From the NCBI GenBank assembly GCA_023678885.1, contig CM042970.1, forward strand, positions 2,582,355 to 2,646,354: a stretch of DNA of 64,000 nucleotides, read 5' to 3'. Position 1 is the stretch's first letter. Each line of letters opens with the position of its first letter. The notes below the pieces were generated by a model. The model did no database searches. It was not told the DNA's origin and worked only from the letters and a program-made list of their open reading frames with translations. Positions 34,544 through 44,850 of this stretch are shown piece after piece. Made by a program: the position numbers and the translations under genes. The stretch is from Pogostemon cablin. Lineage: Eukaryota; Streptophyta; Magnoliopsida; Lamiales; Lamiaceae.

Positions 34544-35460
34544 CTGCAAATACCATAGAGCACATATTATTTTTTGAGATAGAAATTACATTGTAACCAT
34601 ATCTCCATTACACAAAGATATGATTTGGATGAATCATGCAAACATCCAAATTTCAATTTTCCCAATATCAAACTGAAGGAAGTAGCTAACATGAACATCA
34701 TAAGCCTGGATGCTTCACATGCGAATATTCTTCCTGCTTTAAATGCAATTGCTGATAATCTAAAACAAACAATGCATCTTTTCAAATAGCAGATCCAGGT
34801 GCAAATAAGTTTTAGACTGCCAATAACAATGCATGAATAGGAAAATACATAGGCATGATCTTAAGGATCTCTATGTTGATAATTGGTATTAAATAATTTT
34901 ACCAACGATTACATGAAAGTACAAGTTCTTCCTACATCAAATAAAAAATCCATAACACAAGTTTCCTAAAAATTCAAGCAAAACGCATCTCCTAATCTAC
35001 ACTGCACATTTTTAAATAAGCCATGAAAGCTCTTTATTCGGAGATTTTCTTCTTAATTTATACCAGATTTTCTTACAAAGCTCAAATGAAGTACAAGATA
35101 GAGATCCCAAATTAGGAAAAATCTAGAGGAACTCCAATTAAGTCTATTCTTGCTCTACAAACACACTCGATTAATTTAGTCATTTAATTTAGTCATTCTC
35201 GCTCTCCAAACACAAACACCACAATATTAACACTAGCAAAAAGCCATAAACCAGGATTCACATTGGCATTCTATTCCGTCAGTTACCAGAAAATAAAACA
35301 ATCATTTCTGAACGCAAAAAGCTTAATAATCACTTAATCTAATTAGATTCAGGCAAATCATCAATTCCTCCAACAAGAAACGAAAATCATCCAAACATAA
35401 ATCATCATTGAAAACTCACAACTGCTTTATTTAAAAAAGAGAAAGAATGCAAACTCACCT
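34544..35460 (-). other. Putative long intron upstream of the 14-3-3 exons
   Basis: Bounded by an acceptor (TTTGCAG before GACATAGCTAATTCAG) at 34544 and, on the minus strand, a good donor (TTCTCAG then GTGAGTTTGC) at about 35460. Nothing in it resembles the missing 14-3-3 exons. Confidence 0.45.
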
Positions 35461-35600
35461 GAGAAAAGCGGTACGGTGGAGAGAGAGGAGTCCAGAACTC
35501 AAAGGAATGGAAAAATTGAGAGGAAAATGACAGCAAGAACAGAGAGAAAACTAGACGGAGTAGTCTCTCCAACAAATCTAAAATTTTGAAACAGATAATA
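35461..35600 (-). promoter_or_regulatory. Candidate 5' leader exon for the truncated 14-3-3 copy
   Basis: CT-rich on the minus strand (TTTTCTCTCTGTTCTTGCTG), as in many plant 5'UTRs, and ending in a consensus donor. It has no ATG-initiated frame that continues into the 14-3-3 exons. The link to those exons is inferred from orientation and splice signals only. Confidence 0.35.
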
Positions 35601-35705
35601 ATTTTACAAAATTCAAATTAAAAAATAGAAATAGATAGAGAGCGTGCGAGAGAGATAGAGAGTGCATGTGTGGGGGCGAACGGTTCCACAAAAGGTACCT
35701 AAACA

Positions 35706-35907
35706 ATGCTAGGTTGTGCCACCGTCACCGCCGACGAAATCTATCCGGTCAACAGGTTAGTAACCAAGGAATCGCCGAATTTTTTAGGGCTGAGTAAATT
35801 GCTTTTGATTATGTTGAAATTTTGTTGAATCGTAAAGTGAATTCGCGGTGTTGATTTGCAGATGGAATGCGCGATGTCGCCTGTACAATCTGCCCAATAA
35901 CCCGTAG
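35706..35907 (+). CDS. Possible two-exon microprotein, 31 residues
   Basis: Exon 35706-35755 reads MLGCATVTADEIYPVN plus two bases. A GTTAGT donor, a T-rich intron ending TTTGCAG, and exon 35862-35907 give RWNARCRLYNLPNNP and TAG. The phase is kept across the junction. It is divergent from the 14-3-3 leader. I do not recognise the peptide; it may be the 5' remnant of a longer gene. Confidence 0.3.
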
Positions 35908-36300
35908 AAACCTAGAAATGGTGATTTAGGATCCGTCGGAAGCTGCTAACCCGCGAGATTTCATGTGTGCATAATTTGGGATCTGGTTCCATGAAATATT
36001 CATTGGACCGGATCACCCTAGTATCTCTCATAAAAAAAATTATTTTCTTTTTAAAAATTTTATTAACTTTTTAAAGATAAAGTTGTATTTTTAAATAATA
36101 AAGTAAATAATAAAATATGTTAAGTATGCTAGATGAGAATGATAAATTTAAAGTTAAGATATAATTTTAAAATTGGAGGTAAATGTAATGATTTTTTTGG
36201 ATGATGAAATCCTTAAATAGAGTTTTTGAAATGATGATGTGACATACCTCTAAAGTCTTCTTGATAATGTGTCATTTTGTGGGTTTTTTTTTTTCTCTCT
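35908..36300. other. AT-rich spacer
   Basis: No gene or clear repeat end seen. A stretch at 36040-36230 resembles the family B MITE interior, but without good ends. Confidence 0.4.
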
Positions 36301-36516
36301 TTTTTAATATACATCTCATCCAACATCGGAAGTATAAACACGATAACATTTAACATAATCTATAAAATTCATTCTTTATGATTTTTTTGTGTCAATTTGA
36401 TGTTTGAAGGTTTTCTATATTTAGGAAATCTGAATAAATTAAATTATTTTAAAATTTGTTTATTGATTTATTCAATAAAAATTAATCAAATAAAATTATT
36501 GATTGGTTGATTTCTC

Positions 36517-36570
<54 letters not shown>

Positions 36571-36930
36571 CTCATCCCACATTGGAAATACAGACATAAT
36601 AACATTAAATATAATCTATAAAAACTCATTCTTTATGATTTTTTCTTCATTTTTTATGATTTTTTCTTTCAAGTGTGGCAACTTAATGTTTGAAGGTATT
36701 CTATATTTAAGATATCTGAATAAATTAAATTATTTAAAATTTGTTTATTAATTTAATCAATAAAAATTATTCAAGTAAAAATTATTGGTTAGTTGATTTT
36801 TTTTTCTTATTTTTATTATACATTTCATCCCGTATCGAAAATACAAATATGATAACATTAAACATAATAATCTATAAAAACTCATTCTTTATGAATTTTT
36901 TTTCAAGTTTGGCACTTTATTTTAAAACTC
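36300..36930. repeat. About 255-bp tandem repeat with (ATT)n
   Basis: Three diverged units start at catctcatccaacatcgg (about 36312), tctcatcccacattgg (about 36571) and catttcatcccgtatcg (about 36824). Each continues with ataacatt(t/a)aa..ataatctataaaa and cattctttatga. An (ATT)n run lies at 36521-36570. Confidence 0.8.
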
Positions 36931-37009
36931 ATTCTTTATTATTTTATACATGTTGGGCTGCATGCATAAATGAGTCACCATTACGGCACGGGATGTTCTG
37001 TGACACATT

Positions 37010-37230
37010 AGTGTGACATCTCTTGTCACACTTGCTTATGGAATGACACGTGTTTGAGTGGAGAAATTCAATCTCTTGCCCCAAGGGTTGACTGATTAAG
37101 GAATGACACGTGTTTGAGTGGAGAAATCTAATCTTTTGCCCCAATGGTTACTGATTGACTTAGGTATAGTTTTCCTTCTCTCTCTTACTTGTCACGCATC
37201 CAAATGAGTGTCACAAGAGATGTCACACCA
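37010..37230. repeat. Inverted-repeat block with internal 59-bp duplication
   Basis: gtgtgacatctcttgtcaca near 37011 is inverted at about 37209 (gtcacaagagatgtcacacc). Between them ggaatgacacgtgtttgagt is tandemly repeated (about 37040 and 37099). Possibly a small foldback transposon. Confidence 0.6.
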
Positions 37231-37452
37231 AAATAGCACAGGAGATTCATACCCATTACCACTATCATTTTGATCACGAGCTTGAACATTACCACCGGTT
37301 CTGTATCTCTCTTTTTTTGCTCTCCTTTTTCTCTAAACTCAGGCCGTTGTAGCTTATTTAATAAATTAAGGATAATTTTATACTTATTAATGTACATATT
37401 TAATTATATTATTATGAGGATGTATAAAACATACTCCCCAAGTAAATATGTA

Positions 37453-37734
37453 CTCCCTCCGTCCCATACTTATGTTAACACTTTCCGTTTTCGTCCGTCC
37501 TATATTTATGTTCACCACCCAAAAAAGGAAACTTCACATCAACCAACACCCTCAAAAGTTCTCTTAATTTCAAAAATAACACTCTCACCTAACACACATA
37601 ACATACTTTATAATTTATTTATTACCTAAAAATACCACAATACCCCTAAAAAGTCAATAAAGTTGATCAAAAAGTAACTTTTCTTAAACTCCGTATCTAC
37701 AGTACCGGTGAACATAAGTTCAGGACGGATGGAG
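37453..37734. mobile_element. Stowaway-like MITE, family B, 282 bp
   Basis: Ends ctccctccgtcccatactta and aagttcaggacggatggag, TA on both sides. Its interior is collinear with 4349-4630. Confidence 0.85.
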
Positions 37735-37800
37735 TATTTAAAATACCTCTTTTATTAAAGAATTGATATATTATGCATTCGGAAGCACCAACACTTGTAT

Positions 37801-37844
<44 letters not shown>

Positions 37845-38493
37845 TTTTATTTAATAATGTAGATGTTTTCTTAATTATGATATAATTTTTTAACATTCAA
37901 TTCTTCATTAAAAAAATTAACAAAAAAATTACCTAATAAAATATATACATTTTTATTTTTTAGTGTATATGTTTTATTTATAAATATAAATATATAATTT
38001 TCTGAACGTGATGCACGCAATAATTTGCCTCTATTGAATTACTAATCAATGTTTTGCAGCAACAGAAGTCCTGCGACCACATATAGTGAATCGCAAACAG
38101 AAAGTTGAGTCTCAAATTATATTTTTCAATTTAATCACATCTCTATAATTTACTCAATTTAGAAAAATTGAAATTGTGAATCTTAAGAAACAATGCGGCA
38201 TAAACAAGGTCCAACTGGTCAATCAAAAGTTTAATGACACATAAAAACACAGACGTAATCATCTTCTTCTTTTTCTCCTTTCTTACAGGGTAGGGTGGGT
38301 AGGGTCAACAGTTTCCAGAACAGCACAGATGGGAAAGTAACACATTCCATGCCAATACATATCAACAAATAATGATACCTAAATGTATGTATGTGATCAG
38401 CCATTTATAACTCCAGGAAGGATAAGAATTCACTACTTTCAACCAGCTGCAGCCTACATCTTTTAAAGAAACAGACCTCATCGAGCGTTTCAT
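37735..38493. other. AT-rich spacer and ECR 3' flank
   Basis: Contains a (TA)n run at about 37804-37841 and, from about 38250, the probable 3'UTR of the minus-strand ECR gene. No other gene seen. Confidence 0.5.
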
Positions 38494-41331
38494 CTATAGG
38501 AACGGAGGCAGTATCACCCATCGTCGAGGGTATTTGGGCCTTCCGTCTTTCCCATCAAACAGCTGCAAGAAACGATACCACGTGTACATATATGAACAAC
38601 ATGATTGCATCATAATTGTGTGTCATGGATGTTAAGAAAGTTAAACATCTATAAGACTATAAATTTATCTAAATAGCAAAAGAAAAGAAAATTCACCTTC
38701 TTCAAACGACGGTGCTTAGCAAGGGCCCAGTTGGTCATGATAGCAGCAGCCACCACCATGAAGACATAACCTGCAACAGTCTGCGTTGCAACATTGAATC
38801 CCTGCCACTGATAAATCTCGGTCGTATAATTTGCACATGTGACAATGTTGAATAGGAATCCACGAGGTATTTGGTAGCCACTGTTATCACCACTCCGAAG
38901 ATTTCTCAACAAGATATGGCAATAGAGGTTTGAAATTTGGCAGAGCGCCCCAAAAGCAAAGCCAATTTTCATTTGGAGCTCGCTCACAGGTGTGTAAAGT
39001 GGGTGATTGACAAAATAAGCAATCCAAGCACCAAAAGTCCAGTAATAAGCACAGTTTCGGAAGACATTCGAAAGAGGTGATGTTGCATGGCTGAAACGGT
39101 GAACAAAGAAGGTCTCCATTATTCGTTTAAAGTAGTGGAAACTCCAATAATACAAGGCGTATGTCTGAACCGGATGAATGACATGCTCCCCCTTGTAGCC
39201 AAAGAACTCGTACACAGGGAAGTAGTAGAAGATTGGATAGAGAACAAGAGGACCTAAGTACTCGCAGAAGAAAAGAGTTCTATATGTGACTTGTGGACCT
39301 AGATCCTTGAAAACTACAGTTAACTCATCTATTTTTCCGTCGGTGTAGTCCTTCAAACTCTTTTTGTAGTTGAGGACGGTAGGCCTCTCCTTTGACCCCG
39401 ATGGAAGAGGAAGGGTCAACCGTTGTCTAGACAGATAGTATTTTCTGGCTGCATTGGAATAAACAGAAAATCTAATCACCACATCAAAGGCATAAATGAA
39501 ATTCAACAAAAGAAAGAAATGAAATAAACAATAACCAAAAATAAGAGTGAATATTAATTGATATACAGTTGGCCAGCTGGCAAAGAAACTTAGCACTACT
39601 AGATAACAATTATGTGCAACATTTTTCTGGAATGTTAAGCTGTCTTTTGAACAGAATTATCCTAGTCTTTATAACATTTGAAAATAGAAGTTTCCTGATT
39701 TAGTTATTACTAGGCAAGTCTAACGTTAAGTGTAAATGGAAGAGCACTAGTGAATACAGATCTATGGATTGGTAAAAAGATCAGAAAATTTTGTAAACAA
39801 GAGAAAGTGCAATGCATACAACCCCCATTATCTGAGGTCAATAAAAGATGCTTACGACCCACTAAACTCTAGCTAATTCTGAAATGAAAAAATATATATT
39901 TTCTTCCAAAAAATATACTTATTTTACTTGATAATGTAAGTTTACACAAGGATAGACACTTCTCACACCTATGGAACAATCCAAACACAGGAAAGAGCAA
40001 CATTATTTTTCTCTGAGATACATGCATGTGTAGATAAAATTTTAAAAGCTTCATGGCAAAATTTATACATAATAATGAAACCAAGAAAATTGACCTTATG
40101 AAGTATTTATTGAGGGATTAAGAGTGATTTAAGATAGAATCTCTAGGATCTGATATCTAATTAGCAGATAGGTTGAGAAAGTCTGGATGAGTCCAAGCAC
40201 GCTCCTGTTTATTTATTGAATTTCATTATTTCAGTACAGTAATTGCCAACTTTCAAGGATCACAAAATAAGCCTCCACCCCCCACGCGCACCCCCCAAAT
40301 GCATCAACATTTGAGTGTGTGCATACATGATATAAATTGTAGAAATTTTTACAGTGCACATGCTTCAAAAATACAAGTAATAATTAATCTCATCCAACTC
40401 GGACAATAAACACGAAAACATACTGTAAGGTCATGTGGATCAGATATATACTCAAGAGTTCACATTGTTTCAAACTCAGGCATTTCTCCCTTTACCAATG
40501 GAATCCACACAAATCTGAAGTTCCCATAATTAAGAGGTTCAAGATAAGCATGACACATGTGCCTATCATTACCATATCAATCTTACTTCCCTTTGTTCTC
40601 TTTATGGATCTAAGGTTTCACTCCATAATCATGTTTGATATGTTAGAATCAAGATAGTTCTGTTTTCTTTTTTACCGAAGACATAGAAGTTCAGACAGCA
40701 CAGAATTTTTCAGGTTGCCACCAAAAACTAGACATTCATACACTCAAATTATGAAGAGAAACTTCATTAATCAAGTCAAGATAAGATGCTTCTGAAATAA
40801 ACACATCCACCAAGAATCTGATTTCTCATCAAGATAAACTGAAGAGTTGAAAATGGGCAGAAACAACAAAAAAAGAAAAAAAAAAAAAACAGATTCAGCT
40901 GGCCAAATGAACTAAAATTAGAGCAATATAGAATTACGAAGTAACATACTCCTTTTATGAATGGCATCTTGCAGATCCGCCACAGTAGACTGCAAACAAC
41001 ACCAAAATCAAAACATAAATCAAGCCCTCATTCTCAAACAAACATTATAGTTACAAATTCACCATTTTACTGAACACAGAACACTCAGTATACAACACAC
41101 AGGCGTAAACAAGCACATAGATTCACAGTGTAGCATCAACAAGACCCAATTTCACACCCAATTCGACCAAAAAAAAAAAAGCAACGCAGAAATCCCAAGC
41201 TTAGCAACTGAAAAACGAGACATTAAAGGAGATCCCATTTGAGAAAAATAGAAAGCACATACAGAATCGCTGAGTTGAAGGCCTCCCTTGATGAGTTCTC
41301 GGCCGCTACGAGTAACCACAGAAACCTTCAT
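38494..41331 (-). CDS. ECR: Very-long-chain enoyl-CoA reductase, complete four-exon gene
   Basis: Catalyses the last, NADPH-dependent reduction of trans-2-enoyl-CoA in ER fatty-acid elongation, feeding wax, suberin and sphingolipid synthesis (CER10/TSC13 family). Minus-strand exons: 41263-41331 (MKVSVVTRSGRELIKGGLQL), 40950-40989 (STVADLQDAIHKR), 38697-39448 and 38494-38562 (LFDGKDGRPKYPRRWVILPP, then FL, stop). All are GT-AG and in phase; the total is 930 bp, 309 residues, close to the Arabidopsis length as I recall it. An N-terminal ubiquitin-like region is followed by a membrane steroid-5-alpha-reductase-type domain with HYFKRIMETFFVHRFSHATS and IPRGFLFNIVTCANYTTEIY. No lesion seen. Intron 2 is long (39449-40949). 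This copy is the source-like relative of the ECR fragments elsewhere in the window. Confidence 0.96.
39449..40949 (-). other. ECR intron 2
   Basis: 1.5-kb intron with GTATGT donor and AATGCAG acceptor on the minus strand. Short ORFs inside it look like chance. Confidence 0.85.
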
Positions 41332-42080
41332 CTTAGCTTCAAGATCTGTAGGAAGAAGAAAGATGGGTTTCGTTAATGGCGTGTGAAGATTGATGAAGTG
41401 TGAGAGAGCAATATATTGATTGAGAATGCAATTAATATGGTTGGATCGTGGTTGGGGTAGATGAACCACCTATGAATTGTTCATTGATAAAACACCGGTG
41501 GCTCACAATCTAATCACTCTCACTCATCACATTCAATTCAATTTCGTTGCTCTAATTTAAGGAAAATGATTTATTTTTTATTTATAATAACTATGTTTAG
41601 TATATTTACTTGTGTATATATATTTAAATTATTTAAAAAAAATACAGACAAACTATCGAGTGGAGATGTGAAGGAATTTATTTGAGAACTATTATTATTA
41701 TTGAACGTGTTTCGTGCCAAAGAAAAGTTAAAAACAACTAGTATTGAACGTGATTCGTGCCAAAGAAATGTTAAAAACAACTGAAAATGGAGTAAAGTAT
41801 TCTCCCGTACATAGTTAATGTATCCCTTTGTTTTTTTTTCACCTAAATTAAAAAAGTATTACTCCCTCCATCATGTCCATATTGCTACATTTACTGTAGC
41901 TTTATGAAAGCTTTATACAGTTAAACAATGCAGTTTGATCGGGATAGATGGACTAGAGTATATTCTATATTTAGTGGTCAATTATATTAGTGGAATGTAT
42001 GTGTCTCATATTTTAATTGTATTACTAATTTGTGAAATGGATTATTTATTATTCAATTAGATATATTTTAAATTAAAATA
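41332..42080. other. ECR 5' flank
   Basis: Leader and promoter side of the minus-strand ECR gene. A short direct repeat (attgaacgtg(t/a)ttcgtgccaaag) occurs at about 41700 and 41744. A decayed MITE end is visible near 41865. No gene. Confidence 0.5.
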
Positions 42081-42269
42081 CTTCATTCGTCCGCCACAAA
42101 GGGTCTCATTTCCTTTTTTACACACATGAGACCCACACACATCCACTAATACAACTAAAATATGGGCTCACACCCCCACTAATAAAACTACCGACTACAT
42201 ATTAAATAATAATACTCCTTAATTCACGTGCAAAAAGCAAATGAATCCCTTTGTGGCGGACGGAGGGAG
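42081..42269. mobile_element. Stowaway-like MITE, 189 bp
   Basis: Ends cttcattcgtccgccacaaa and tttgtggcggacggagggag are inverted copies, with TA on both sides. Confidence 0.85.
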
Positions 42270-42275
42270 TAACAT

Positions 42276-42760
42276 ACTCCCTCCATCTCGGTGAAAGGTC
42301 ATCATTTGTTTTTTCACGTGAATTAAGAAGTATTATTAATTTATATGTAGTGAGTAGTTGTATTAGTAGTGAGTGGTGGGTTATATATGTTGGAGTATGA
42401 AGCCTAAATTCTTTGGGCCCGTATTTCTTTTGGCCCAGTTGATCCTAATGGGCTTAGGATTAGGGCAAGTTATCTTAATCAAGAAGTTATCCATTGTGTT
42501 ATCTTGATCAAGAAGTTATCCATTGTGTTATCTAGATCAAGATGTTTTCTCATTGTAGTTGACTTGTCCAACAAGGGAAGAAAAATTTTGGCTTGGTATC
42601 GCCCCCAAATGTAGTCAAAAGACCAACTGGATAAACAAATCTCGTGTTATTCGTGTCATCGTGTGCGTGTGTGTGTCCAAAATTCCTAATAATATATGGG
42701 GCCCTTTTATTAAAAATTTAAAAGAATTTATTTTATAAGATTTTAAATAATTTATTTTGT
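42276..42760. mobile_element. MITE split by a solo LTR
   Basis: Left end ctccctccatctcggtgaaa and the usual body (gaattaagaagtattatta, ...gtggtgggtt), interrupted at 42388 by the solo LTR. Related sequence continues after 42696, but no right end was placed. Confidence 0.5.
42388..42691. mobile_element. Solo LTR, 304 bp
   Basis: Begins TGTTGGAGTATGAAGCC and ends AATTCCTAATA (final CA decayed to TA), flanked by the 5-bp duplication atata (42383-42387, 42692-42696). It contains a tandem copy of gttatct(t/a)gatcaagaagttatc. The style is that of a copia LTR. Confidence 0.8.
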
Positions 42761-42936
42761 TATTGTTAAAATTATGTTCCAATAGTCAAATAACTAATTT
42801 AGATGGCCAAAGATCATTATTGTCCAACCATTTAAATTTATAATAATTCTACCCTTAGTTAATTTTAGACAAAAATACCCTATACCCTTTCATTTTAGTA
42901 ACTTATTTATTCATGTACGTTATGGTGCTTGTGCCT

Positions 42937-43849
42937 AGGGGTGAGTATCCGGTCGGTTCGGTCGGTTTTCGAGCAATTTTGAGCCGAACCGAACAAATCA
43001 AATTTCTATATCCACTCATCGAAACCGAACCTTTTTTTAAAATTACCCAACGGGCCGATCCGAAATTATTAATTCGGTTTTTTGGGTTTTTTCGATTTTT
43101 TTATAATTTAATTTTTCACCTCCTTATGTAGACATCTTTGTTTAAAAAAAAACTAAAATCAGAAAATGCAAATAAAACTACTTACAGTATATACAACTTC
43201 AAGATGTTGCTTGAAACAGTAACAATCGAAACTTTTAAAACCCTAATTTGGAAAAGATGTTGCTTGAAACAACAATAGAGAGTATAAAATTCAAAGTAAT
43301 TGAAGAAACATAGAGAAAACTAAATAACCTTTCAAATTTCTAAGAATTGAAGATGCAGGGGTCAACCGTTGGAACTATTGTGCCGTCTTGAGTCTTGATG
43401 CGCTGATGATGGAAAATTCTTTTATGTAGCCATGGGGGATTGAGGTGTTAGATCGTGGAATGAAGAATGGGGGAGAGGGGATTGAGGGGAGAGGTGATTA
43501 ATGGGGGATAGTGGATTGTGGAATAGACTGTGAACTTGAAGTTGGAGGCGCCGCTTCTAATTTAGGGTTTCCATAATGAAGATTTGAAGGAGTTATGTTA
43601 GTCATGGGTGTTGCTAATGAGGGTTACTCTTTATTTAAATAAATGATAAATCTATTTAATATTTATTTATTTTAATAAAACATTGGTTTACTCAATTTTT
43701 AATTCCCTAAATTGAACTAAAATCGAATACCGATTTTCTTATATTTACATAACCGAAATTGAATTTTTTTTAGAAAACCGAACCAAATTAATCGAAATTC
43801 AACGGTTCGGTTCGAAAAATCGATTTTGTCGGATTTCAGCTCACCCCGA
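42937..43849. mobile_element. hAT-like non-autonomous element, 913 bp
   Basis: The ends aggggtgag and ctcaccccga are inverted, next to inverted ggtcggttcggt / aacggttcggttcg blocks. The direct repeat cttgtgcct flanks it (42928-42936, 43850-43858); 8 bp of it fits hAT, 9 bp would fit Mutator. The interior has no transposase that I can see, though an exon-like stretch lies at about 43330-43570. Confidence 0.8.
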
Positions 43850-44124
43850 CTTGTGCCTGGCACAGAATACCAAAATCATGTTCAACACTATCGTTATAGC
43901 ATCAGATATTGAATTTGATATAGTATCGAAATTTTATATTGTGTCTTCCACATCTTGACCGACGCCAAATACAACTATTCATTGTACATGTTAAGTAATA
44001 ATATTTTTTATAGATATGCAAAAAAAATGACACCTTGCAATACGAACGAACTATGTATTTTTATATTTTATAAAAAATAATTTTTTCTAAATTTGATATT
44101 ACTTTTTATTTACTGTATTTAATA

Positions 44125-44392
44125 CTCTCTTTGTCCCTTTGATACATATCATTTTGTCATTTTGGTATATCTCAATATAAAGTTCAATTTACTTTTTGGA
44201 TTGATGTGGTCCACAAAATAATAATATTACACTACTTAACTCACTACAAATAGGGTCCACAGCAATATTAATATATCTACCCACTATATATTAAAATATT
44301 GTATCCCTTTATCCCGTACACATAAAAATCAATTATATTCCTTAATCCACGTTCAAAAAATAAATGAATATCTATCAGCTGGACGGAGGGAG
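44125..44392. mobile_element. Stowaway-like MITE, 268 bp
   Basis: Ends ctctctttgtccctttgata and tatcagctggacggagggag with TA on both sides. Confidence 0.75.
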
Positions 44393-44850
44393 TATATGAG
44401 GCTCACCCTCAACACTAATACAACGACCTACTACACATTAAAATATTATATCTATAAATCAACTACTAATTGTACATGAAATAATTTAATTAAATGGTTA
44501 TCTCTTTTGTTATATTAATTTATCATATATCACTTTTTATTAAAAATGTTATTAATTTTTATTATTCCAATAAATTGTTAGTAAAATAATTCTATTAGAT
44601 AAATATCACTTTTTTTTGGTTAGTTGTATTTTTTATTTAAAATATTATCACATTTTATCCCAAATATAAATTGTATGTGAAACCATATGACTCTACCTAG
44701 ACTTTTTATGAAACTGGTTTTACAGAATCCTCAACAAAGATTATAACACTCCCTGTCCCCGTAAATAGGGCATTCTTTTTTTTTTCGCAAAGATTAAAAA
44801 AAGTATTTTTTCTATGTATAAATATATGTAAAGTTATTGTGATGTATATA

